Shown: piece by piece, positions 32,794-42,684 of the stretch
Numbering within the stretch: position 1 is the first letter of the stretch
How the letters are laid out: every line of letters begins with the position of its first letter
Assembly: GCA_019279435.1 (NCBI GenBank)
Contig: JAAALK010000081.1
Coordinates: 52,815,318-52,879,317 of the forward strand
Origin: Zizania palustris
Lineage: Eukaryota; Streptophyta; Magnoliopsida; Poales; Poaceae
Reading direction: 5' to 3'
Length of the DNA: 64,000 nucleotides
Notes under the pieces: model-generated
Told to the model about the DNA's origin: nothing
What the model saw: the letters and a program-made list of their open reading frames with translations, nothing else
Databases searched by the model: none
Made by a program: the position numbers and the translations under genes

Positions 32794-34022
32794 TGTTGGA
32801 ACAATTGCGTTAGTTCCAGCAGGTTTTTCTATGGTGGAGTATGATGTGGAGAGTGAACCTCGACGGGTTCTCACAGGGAGAGATAGGGTTTATACTGGTT
32901 CGGGCCTCCCCTAGGGGATAATAGCCCTACGTCCAGTTTATGGTGGATTGGGCATGGTGTGCCTTAGTGTGGAGAAGAGAACTACAGGGTCTCATGACCT
33001 CCTGGGGTTGTCCCCTGCTACAGGGCTTGGCCCTGCTTATATAGGCGCGCAGGCCAAAGGAAAAGACTGGGATGCCCCCTATGAGCCTCAGGCTCATAGG
33101 GGCAGAGAAGGGAAAAGGAGCTAGCTACAGTACAAAAGGTGCCAGACAACTTTACAGCTCTACTGGCGTGTCAGGCTGCGCCAGGCTTTGACCGGCTAAA
33201 CGACATACCAGGGGCGGGGGGCCCCCGGTATGGACTTGGCTCCGGAGGGCGGCCTCCGGACTTGGCTCCGGAGGGTGGCCTCCGGGCTGGGCTCCCGGAG
33301 GGCGGCCTCCGGACTGGGCTCCGGAGGGTGGCCTCCGGGCTCGGCTCTCGGAGGATGGCCTCCGGACTTGGCTTCGGAGGGTGGCCTCCGGACTTGGCTC
33401 CGGAAGGCGACCTCCGAACTGGGCTCCCGGAGGGCGGCCTCCGGGCTTGGCTCTCGGAGGGTGGCCTCCGGACTGGACTCCAGAGGGTGGCCTCCGGGCT
33501 CGGCTCTCGGACGGTGGCCTCCGAACAGGACTCCGGAGGGTGGCCTCCGGGCTCGGCTCTCGGAGGGTGGCCTCCGGACTTGGCTCCCGGAGGGCGGCCC
33601 CCGGACTGGACTCCGGAGGGTGGCCTCCGGGCTCGGCTCTCGGAGGGTGGCCTCCGAACAGGACTCCGGAGGGTGGCCTCCGGACTGGACTCCGGAGGGT
33701 GGCCTCCGGGCTCGGCTCTCGGAGGGTGGCCTCCGAACTTGGCTCCCGGAGGGCGGCCCCCGGACTTGGCTCCCGGAGGGTGGCCTTCGGGCTTGGCTCT
33801 CGGAGGGTGGCCTCCGGCGTCCTGCGCCCGGGCCTGAATTGGGGGCTCCGGGCCGGACCTCCTGGTCTAGGGGCTCCGAGGCTACGGGCCCCGAAAGGCA
33901 CCTTGGGACCTGGAAACAACACTTGGAGAAAACAGGCTCCGACAGTACCTGGTTCTGTGCCGAAGGCTGTCGGAGGCTGACGTCATTTGGCCCCTGTTTA
34001 AGGGAAATATATTCCCCCAACA
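32794..34022 (-). mobile_element. Solo LTR of an unclassified (probably Ty3/gypsy) element
   Basis: 1229 bp with TG/CA ends (TGTTGGAACAATTGCG on the left, TTCCCCCAACA on the right), flanked by the perfect duplication AACAC (32789-32793 and 34023-34027). The undisturbed site is visible in the sister LTR at about 41775. On the minus strand it starts TGTTGGGGGAATATATTTCCC-like, similar to the Tat LTR start at 50841, and a TATA box (GCCTATATAAGC) lies at about 33035-33046, so minus is the likely orientation. Its U3 is filled by a minisatellite. Confidence 0.9.
33231..33828. repeat. GC-rich 26-27 bp minisatellite inside solo LTR, about 22 units
   Basis: Units of the type GGCTCCGGAGGGTGGCCTCC plus 6-7 variable bases run in tandem for about 600 bp. 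Each unit contains the self-complementary core CCGGAGG...CCTCCGG. Long frames are open on both strands, encoding nine-residue repeats (for example GGLRTWLRR or RRPPSGSQ types). They result from the stop-free repeat and are not called as genes. Confidence 0.95.
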
Positions 34023-34136
34023 AACACCCTTCGGTGAAACCACCTCCGAACACCCTTCGGAGGTACCCCTTCGAACAGAGGTTAAAAGCCTGTCAATCAC
34101 TCATCACAAACACCGAAACCAACACTTGGTTTCTCA

Positions 34137-35316
34137 ATCTCCCCCTTGATGAGTGCATTGACAACCAAATTCATGTTCAAGAAAAATTAAAAGACTTTCA
34201 GCACACAAGTGACCATAAAAACTCAGAAAAGAGCCAAACCATGTCACTTGACAAAAGAATTTTTCCTCCCCCTTTTCAAAAGAGTAAAAAGCCCTTCGGC
34301 AAATCTCAAGATAAAAACTCCACCTGAGTTAAAATTTCCCCTTTGGCAACAAAGAACCTTTATGTCACATTTTCTCCCTCTTTGGAAATTATACCCCCTT
34401 TGCGGCAGAGAACGTAGCAAGTCTCTCCCCCTTTGGCAATGCAAGCATCAAGGAGCATGAAAAAGATGCATAGCTGGGAAATGAGCAGAATTGCAGAGAC
34501 ATATAGAGCAAAAATATGCCAACAATAACACCAATGATCATGGGCTCAGCTCCAATTAATATTCTCGAAAAACATGATGAAGCATGTGATTTGAACATTT
34601 TGAAAGAAAAGCATCACCACTTAGTCAAGGAAACTAGACAAGTAAAAGCAGGGACTGCGCAAAGCTAGTCAAATTCTACTCTAGACAGACAAGTCCAGTT
34701 CAAATGGAGCATGAAAGCAAACTTGAGGATCAAAGAATTGTGTTGTTCTTTTCTTAGTGCCAGGGGTTATTTGTTTGTCCACATTATACTTTCCAATCCG
34801 GCCAAGCCTAGGCATGAAAGCCATAAGAAGCTTAAGGCAATGATTTTGGCACACACTACACTATTCCAGTTCAGACCAATGTGCAATGGAAAGCAGTCTA
34901 GAATAGAGTAGTGCGACAAACAAACCCACCTGGATCCTTTCACTTAAAGCATGCAAATCATGGAGTTTTTGATATTAACTAAGTGAACCAATTGTTTGAC
35001 ACTTTATGAATATCCATGAAAATGGAGAACAATTTTTCAAGTTGCAATTTTTAGCATCCAATGAACAGTGTCTTGCTATCAAGCAGATAAAAGATAGCTA
35101 AAGCAATCCTGCCTAAACATGCTAGATTCAAGATTAAGCAGTGAGCACGATTTGATTTTGAAAAGAAAACATCATGCACATGAATGTTTCAGATAAATTA
35201 AAAAGAGCTGAGCTGTCATGATGTCATGGATTATAATCAGGCATATAAGAGCAAAAGATATAAATGCAATTTCAACACAATTAGCAAATGCACATCCATC
35301 TAAAACTACTTCCCCT
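34137..35316 (-). other. Sirevirus copy 2 3' noncoding region with polypurine tracts
   Basis: The counterpart of 23318-24493: AAGGGGGAGAT at the LTR edge and several AAAGGGGGAG-like tracts at about 34264-34435, some decayed. No envelope-like frame. Confidence 0.85.
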
Positions 35317-38300
35317 TCACAAAATGCCGGAAGGGTGACAAATACCAAGTTCCCCACGCAAGTAAGCAAATCGAGAAGCATCGAGGGGTTTTTTGAAAAT
35401 GTCGGCAAGTTGGTGTTGGGTATCAACATATTGAAGTTCAATATCACCTTTCTCATTGTGATCTCTGAGAAAATGATATCGCACATCAATGTGTTTGGTT
35501 CTGGAATGCTGAACCGGGTTGTTTGCAATACAAATAGCGCTAGTGTTATCACAGAAAAGTGGAACACTCTTATATTCTAACCCGAAATCCCGCAAAGTGG
35601 AAACCATCCACAAAATCTGAGAGCAACAGCTAGCTGCAGCAACATATTCGGCCTCAACCGTCGATTGTGCAACACTAGACTGTTTGCGGGAAGACCAGCA
35701 AACCAAAGAAGTACCCAGAAAATGACAAGTACCAGAGGTACTCTTCCTATCAATCCTACACCCAGCAAAGTCCGCATCAGAATAACCTCAAAGACATAAA
35801 GATGAAGATGCTGAATACCATATGCCAAATTCAAGGGTATGTTTGAGATACCTTAGGATGCGCTTGACCGCTTGGCGGTGCGAAGCTCGTGGTGAAGCCT
35901 GAAAACGAGCGCACAGACACACAGCGAAGTGTATATCCGGCCTCGTAGCAGTCAAGTAGAGGAGGGAGCCGATCATGCTTCGGAACTCCTTCTGATCTAC
36001 GGCTTCTCCATCTTCGTCAGGGTCCAATGCTACAGATGTAGCCATTGGAGTGGCGAGGGGCTTCGCATCGGACATGTCGAACTTCTTGAGCAGGTCCTTG
36101 GTGTACTTTGTCTGGTGGACGAAAGTACCTTGTTTGCTTTGCTTGATTTGCAAACCAAGGAAAAAGGTGAGTTCACCCATCATGGACATTTCAAATTCCC
36201 TGCTCATGGTATCTGCAAACTCGGCAACCAAAGCATGAGAAGAGCCACCAAAGATGATATCATCCACATAAATCTGAACTAGGAGGAAATCTTTGCCATG
36301 CTTGAGAGTAAACAGGGTTTTATCAACAGAGCCCATCAAATACCCTCGCTCAAGCAGAAAAGACTTAAGTCTGTCATACCATGCCCGAGGGGCCTGCTTG
36401 AGTCCATAAAGAGCCTTATGAAGTTTAAGGACTTTATGTGGGTACTTGGGATTTTCAAAACCAAGAGGTTGTTTTACATAAACATCTTCGCCTATGAAGC
36501 CATTAAGAAAAGCACTTTTGACATCCATTTGATAGAGTTTGAATCCCCGGGATGTCGCAAAGGCAAGCAAAATCCTAATGGCCTCAAGGCGAGCAACAGG
36601 TGCAAAAGTTTCAGTAAAATCAATCCCTTCTAGTTGAGAAAAACCCTGAGCCACAAGTCTAGCCTTGTTTCTAACTATAGTCCCATCCTCTCCTTGTTTG
36701 TTTTTGAAAATCCATTTTGTTCCAATGAAATGAACATTTGGTGGAGGATCAACTAAAGTCCAGACTTGGTTTCTCTCAAAATTTTCAAGTTCCTCATGCA
36801 TGGCATTGATCCAACTAGAATCAGAAAGTGCATGACTAACATCTAAGGGCTCGAAAGAAGCAACAAAAGCTGAATCAATAAAATGAGCATGAGAATGTGT
36901 TACCCTTTGATCAAGCTCACCAATGATTTGCTCGGGAAGGTGCATCCTTTGAACATGGTGTGGAGCCTCGCGGCGGGATGCAGTCTCCCCCTCAACTTGT
37001 GCGTTGGAGTGGTCCAAGATGACCGATGTCGAGGTAGTCGTTTCGGGACCTCGTGCCAAAGTAGTTGAAGCGGGGTCAGCTTCGCGGGTTGATGTCGAGG
37101 GTAGTAGGGGTTCGTCCTCAAAATCTCCGGGATCTTCTTCTTCGATTATGGTCTGTTCCATGTCGTGTTCATTTGCCTGTTCAAAAGCAGAACTAATAGA
37201 GGGGGTTGATTCATCAAAAGTCACATCACATGACTCGATGACAGTGTTAGTTTCCAAATTATAAACACGATAAGAATGACCATGAGTAGTGTAACCCAAA
37301 AAGATCCCGTCAGAAGAACGCGACTCAAATTTATCCAAATTACCACGTTTCAGGATGAAGCAATGACAGCCAAAAACTCGAAGATGAGTGACCTTGAGCT
37401 GTCTCCCAAAACGTAGCTCATAAGATGTCAAATTCAAAATTGAGCGCAAGAAGATTCGGTTTGAGATGTAACATGCAGTGTTCATGGCCTCAGCCCAGAA
37501 TTTTCTAGGAGTCCTATGCTCATCGAGCATCGTCCTAGCCATCTCAACCAAAGTGCGGTTTTTCCTCTCAACGACACCGTTCTGTTGAGGAACCCGCGGA
37601 GAAGAGAATTGATGTTCTATGCCATGCTCCATGCAAAAGTCAACAAAGAGACTGTTCTTGAACTCAGTGCCATTATCACTTCGAATGAATTTTAATGCAC
37701 CAGGAAGTTCAGTGAAAAGTCTCAAAGCCAAGCTCCGAAAGTGTGAAAACACTTCATCCTTGCTGGCAAGAAAGAAGACCCAAGAGTAGCGAGAGAAATT
37801 GTCAACAATGACTAAAACATACCACTTGCCGCCTAAAGAACTAACCCGAGAAGGACCTACAGTGTCCATGTGGAGAAGTTCTCCGGGTTGTTCAGTCATC
37901 ACTGTGGTGACTGGCGAATGCGAAGCGGCAATCATTTTTCCATGTCGACAAGGAGCGCAAACTAAATTCTTCTCAAACTTGAGCTTGGGCAATCCTCGGA
38001 TCAGACCTAGGGCACTCAGTCGAGTGAGCAACTCAAAGCTCATATGCCCTAGTCTCCCATGCCACTTCCAAAGCTCAGAAGTAGAATGTGCAACAAGACA
38101 ATGAGAAGAACCAGATGATTCTGAAAAATCAGCTCCAAAAACTGTACCAACTCTAAAGATCTTACACACCGCAACGCCATCAGAGTTGAGCACTTGCGAA
38201 GTATCGCGATGGAATCGCACTTCGAAGCCCTCATCAAGCAACTGAGATACAGACAACAAATTGTATCCCAGGTTTTCAACCAAAGCAACATCTTTGTGAG

Positions 38301-38484
38301 TGAAATTCGAGTTAATTCTTACCACACCTTTACCTTTCACTCTACTCCTTCGATTGTTTCCAAAGGTGATATGTTCCCTTTGCTTGGTTGTGGTGAGGCT
38401 GGAGAACCAAGCTGCATCTCCGGTCATGTGGCGCGAACAACCGGAGTCCATGATCCACGTGCCCTCCAAGCCTCGATCTGTCGC
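35317..38484 (-). pseudogene. pol: Sirevirus copy 2 pol: protease, integrase, RT, RNase H
   Basis: A single frame of about 1050 codons in the order protease (IMDSGCSRHMTG, about 38450), zinc finger (CAPCRHGKM), integrase core (MDTVGP, RSDNGTEF, QNGVVERKNRT), RT (YVDDIIFGG) and RNase H (YSDADFAGC, FCDNTSAICIANNP), stopping after HPSGIL at 35317. It is broken once, by TGA at 35788-35790, where copy 1 has CGA (Arg): a C-to-T change at a CpG. FTKPLD is FKKPLD here. It is the better preserved of the two Sirevirus pol genes. It lies in the same frame as gag, with one TAG (38485-38487) between them. Confidence 0.93.
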
Positions 38485-39928
38485 CTACACATGATAAGAA
38501 TATCTCGATCGCTCAGTGCTGGGGTGAGTGAAAAAATGACGAGGCATCCAGCACTGAGTGACACGAGTAGTAGGCGCAGTAAAAGTAGACGGTCTACGCA
38601 CATGATAATCTGAATGATGCAGAGTGCGAGGTCTACCTACATGCAGAGATCGAACAACATGTAGAGGTCTCCTGCTCTGACGAGGTACAAAGCTACTCGC
38701 CCGAGGTCTAACACCATATGGAACATGGTGAACACCTCGAGGAGCAAAACCTCTCCGATAAGCACGAGGAGCCTCGAAAACAGGACGAGAGTAGAACTCA
38801 GACTCATGCATACCTAAAGATGGGTAATGCATGTCCTGGTAACTCATCGCCTGAGAGCGTCGCTCATCCTTGATGCGACGAAAACAGAACCCAACCAAAT
38901 GACCCGCCCGCTGACAATAGGAACAATGAAACACTCTCCTCGGGGCACTCTCATGGGTCACAGGAGCAACTCTCACAGGCTCCTTGGGCTTCTGCTGAGT
39001 GGTTTTCTTGGGAGGGATTTTCTTGGCAGGAGGTGTGGCTTTCTTTGGTGGTCGGGTAGGCTTTTTGGCTGAAGGGGTGTCTAACAGAGCTCTCTCTTTC
39101 TCTAAAGTAGTGGGAGAGGTAAAAACAGTTTTGGTCTTACTGTCTGAAGAAATCCTCTCAAAACCCAAACCTAGAGCTACCCCTATCTGTCAGCACACAA
39201 CTTGGTCTTGGCCAAGAGCAAATCCATCCTACCCTTTCCCTCAATGCATTTATTAACCACAGAAAGAAGGTATTCATTTTCTGACATGAGGTTTTCAGCT
39301 CGCTCTCTAACAGTGCCTAGCTGGTCCTTAAGGGTGATGCAAGTGTCACAAACAGGTTGCACATCCTTAGAACTACCGGCTCTCTCCAATGTAGCCTCTA
39401 AATCATGAACATGCTTGTCACGTAAATTAATGCTTTCGCGTAATAAAGAACAGTTCATGCAATCAATAACATCATGAGGTCTAGAATCCACCTCCAAAAG
39501 CTACTTCTGTGCAGTCTCAAGCTCAGATAGAGTTTGAGCATGAACAGAACGCAACTGAGCAAGCTCACCCATGACAGTGGTACAAGAATCACATTCAGCA
39601 TCATTAACTTTAGACTTAAGCATGGCATATTCAGTAGAAACAGATTCTAGCCTAAGTCTAAGGTCTTTTCTTTCTCTAACGGCTTGCACAAGTAATCTAT
39701 CCTGACCAAGAACTACTTCATTCAGCTCATCTAATTTAATTAATAGCTGTTCAGATGATAGAAGTACCTCAGATGAGTCAAGCTCATCGCCGCTGTGATC
39801 GCTGTCGGCCATGAAGCAAAGGCCGGTGAAGTCTCCTACTTTCTTGTCCTTCTTGTCCTCCTTCTTTGGGGACTCCTCCTCCTCAGAGCTCGACTCCTCA
39901 GTTGAGGAAGTGTCGATGTCGCTGAGAG
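38485..39928 (-). pseudogene. gag: Sirevirus copy 2 gag, N-terminus deleted
   Basis: Same architecture as copy 1: acidic Ser/Glu-rich start, coiled-coil with Cys pairs (DCMNCSLLRE, VCDTCITLKDQL), Lys/Pro-rich segment, CCHC knuckle (HCSYCQRAGHLVGFC) and an Arg/His-rich tail ending at TAG 38485-38487. Lesions: TAG at about 39501 where copy 1 has CAG, and a one-base deletion near 39185. The N-terminal part is cut at 39928, where coding runs straight into LTR sequence. Confidence 0.88.
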
Positions 39929-41916
39929 GGGGGGTGAATGGGAGCTTTTAAAATTTCGGGCTAAAAACTAGCCTTCGGTTTCAGGTCTGTCTTCTGCGGA
40001 ACAGGCTTCGAACAGTACCTTCGGAGGTCTGGTTCGGAGGTGCTTTGACAGCTCCGAACACAGGCTTCGCAGGAGCAAAAGTTCGAAGCCAAGAAGACTT
40101 TGCTCCACTAACAACCCTCTAAAATCTACTCTACTAAGTCAGTGCAGGCTCCGCCCACAGGGTGCTTCGAGCAGGCTTCGCACTTCACCCTTCGCAAGAG
40201 TGGACACCCCACTGAGGATTTCGACCAAGTACTTGGCAGCAGCAACTGGTGCTGGGCTTCGTACACGAAGGTCTAAACGCACACTAATAGACTTCGCTAG
40301 GGGCTTCGACACAAGAAGCAAAACGGGCTTCGATCAGGGCTTCGCTAGTAAGCAACGAGGTCTTGCCTCCTGTTACACAGAGCGACAACACACTGAAAAA
40401 CACACTTCGCACAAAACACCCTTCGCCTAGACAGGCTTCGGTGCACTACAACTAGCGAGGTATGTAAAGCGAGCTCAAGAAAAAAGCACACAGAAGCAGG
40501 GCTTCGCCGCTTGAACAAGGAACACAGAAAATGAACTCTCTGGATGAAATACAACGAAGTGTGTGGCTACAGGAGCTCGACAGTAAATGCTCAAAGTGTT
40601 AAATGTTACCTACTGAGCCCCCATATTTATAGCCCACAGTTCACCCAAAGGAATTGACTACTTTACCCCTAGGGTTTACATTGGTTTTGTCTCTACAGAA
40701 CTAAGGGGTACAAAAGGTAGTCAACTTTATTGGAGGCTTCTCTGTTAGCCTTTGCAGATGGGACAGCGCTAGCTTTTTGCAGAGCAGACACTATCAGACT
40801 TGCAGCCTTTGACCTTTCCGAAGCCCCCCTTCGCACGAGAGGGGTGCAGTAGCTTCGGTGAGAAGCCTTGAGCCAGATGGCCTTCGCTTCACCGAAGTCA
40901 GCCTGCGATACAGTGACGGTTTTGAGCCGAAGCCGTCAAAGCCCTTGGGCCTTCGCACCAACACCTCCGGAGTGGACCACCACGGCTTCGCAGCTTCTCC
41001 TAGCTCGAACTCCGTCAGTCCGTGTACCGAAGCCATGCAGGCCTAAGTACCACAAGACAACCTCACTCCGGAGCTAGCCTTGCTCCGAAGCCTTTCGAAC
41101 TCCGAAGCCCCACCTTCGGAGTACCACCCTTCGAAGTCCCTCCTTCGTCCAAGGCCTCCGCACGAAGCATTCCCTGAGCACTCCGTCGCAGTGTCTCTCC
41201 CCGAGCACACTCCTCGACGAGCCTCACCCGGACCATGCCTTCGATGCGCCTCGACTTCTGAGACCTTCGTCGGGCACCTTCGAATGTCTCACTCCGGAGC
41301 ACACTTCAAATTCCTTGCCTCCGCAGAGGACTTGATCCATCCAACTCCGAAGTCACTCCGTCCGGAGTACCTTCGAAGTGCCTCACCTCCGAGGACTTTG
41401 TCTCGGAGTACCTTCACCCGGAGCCACGCTCCGCACTCTCTGCCTTCACCTGGCACGCCTCGACCCGTGGACCGACCCGGACCCCCTTCGCAGCCACCGT
41501 GACGGAGCTCCCCGCTCCCCTGGCATCAAGCCTCCCGCTTGACCCAGGTTCACCTGCTACGAACCTGTCCGTTGCCTCCGAAGTCCCTGCGCACCACCGA
41601 CAAGCAGACAAGTGTGTCCAGTACTCCGGAGACCTCTCCGGGTTAGCAACCTCTGGTACACACTCCGGTGTACCGCCCAAAGTACCGAGGCCTTCGGTAC
41701 ACACCCAGTGATCGTGTACTGTCGGACCCCTCCGACACGCACACTCCGCTGCAACAGCTGCAGCAACCAGCCACCGAACACCCTTCGGTGAAACCACCTC
41801 CGAACACCCTTCGGAGGTACAACCTCCGAACACCCTTCGGAGGTACCCCTTCGAACAGAGGTTAAAAGCTTGTCAATCACTCATCACAAACACCGAAACC
41901 AACACTTGGTTTCTCA
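39929..41916 (-). repeat. 5' LTR of Sirevirus copy 2, inner end truncated
   Basis: Matches 30965-34136 (without the solo LTR) closely. It begins at GGGGGGTGAATGGGAG instead of TGTTGGACCGGGAACG, so about 24 bp are missing at the gag-proximal end, where the primer site should have followed. The outer end GGTTTCTCA at 41916 is followed by the duplication GATTA. Confidence 0.92.
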
Positions 41917-41921
41917 GATTA

Positions 41922-42646
41922 CTACCTTCATTTATTTGCTGCAACAATTAGTAATTTGGTCTCCAGGCTGAATTGGCACTTGATCTTAAATTTTGCTACG
42001 GGTTTCACGTTTGGAGCCCCTTCGCCGAAGGATTCCGGAGCTAGGAAGCTAGTTTCAGAGGCTGTCAGAGCACCCTTCGGCGAGATCCTGCTTCGTCCGT
42101 CCGTGCCGAATCTATCACGTTGTTGTGGGTCTAGCCAAGTCTCATGCACTAGAGCCACTTCGCATCGGGGGTGCTTTGCGCTGGGGTTACGCTAGAACGT
42201 TCTGCATTGGACTTCGTCACGCCAGCGCTCCACGTTGGACTTCGTTGTGTCAAGAGGCTTCACACCGAACCCTGTCGTTCGAGGGTGATTTCGTGTCGCG
42301 ATCTGACTGGAGCCTATCTTCGGCCAAATTGACCCAAACACCGAAGGCTATCTTTGGTGCACCCTTCGACCAGACACTGAAGGCCCCCTTCGGTGACCTT
42401 TCGCATGGTATACCATGTACCAATCAGGCTCCGTTGGGCCGATTGGTTTATTTTATCTATATATTTTGGCTTATTGGATTATTTCTGTGTGATCTAATTA
42501 CCTGGCGATTGCATCCCCTTACCACTGTTAAGGGTAGTTGGAACGCGACGTCAGTGTTGTGTTACGCTTAGGCTCGTTCCTAAGTATCCGCACACTTTTG
42601 GATAGTCGAACTGACCCAAGTGCGGGGGCACGTTTTCATGTCAACA
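41922..42646 (+). repeat. 5' LTR of element A copy 2, right piece
   Basis: Continues the LTR interrupted at 30964 and ends TGTCAACA at 42646. Matches 8590-9368. Together with 30354-30964 the LTR is about 1.34 kb. Confidence 0.9.
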
Positions 42647-42653
42647 CACTTTT

Positions 42654-42671
42654 TGGCGACTCCGTTGGGGA
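42654..42671 (+). other. Primer binding site of element A
   Basis: TGGCGACTCCGTTGGGGA follows the LTR end by 7 bp and resembles the TGGCGAC/TGGCGCC primer sites of Athila/Tat-type plant gypsy elements. Confidence 0.6.
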
Positions 42672-42684
42672 AGGCTATGCCAAC

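Larger units (their letters stand above)
30965..34136 (-). repeat. 3' LTR of Sirevirus copy 2, interrupted by a solo LTR
   Basis: Left part 30965-32793 and right part 34023-34136, interrupted by 32794-34022. The LTR without the insertion is about 1.94 kb. Compared with the 5' LTR it lacks about 50 bp near 31807 (the GCAGATGGGACAGCGC block at 40755). CTTCGAAG/CCTTCGG/CTCCGGAG palindromes are frequent. Confidence 0.92.
30965..41916 (-). mobile_element. Sirevirus (Ty1-copia) copy 2, both LTRs, internal 5' deletion
   Basis: A minus-strand element with 3' LTR 30965-34136 and 5' LTR 39929-41916, and a perfect target duplication GATTA at both ends. Pol and gag lie at 35317-39928. The 5' leader, the Gag N-terminus and the last about 24 bp of the 5' LTR are deleted. 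The junction at 39925-39930 fuses gag codons (GTCGATGTCGCTGAG) to LTR sequence (GGGGGGTGAATGGGAG). Since the duplication is intact, the deletion happened during or after integration. The 3' LTR holds a further solo LTR. Confidence 0.95.

Noticed and set aside
33152..34327. Long open frames on both strands (up to about 365 residues) in the solo LTR
   Set aside because: They are products of a stop-free 26-27 bp minisatellite, open in several frames at once, with no domain and only nine-residue repeats.
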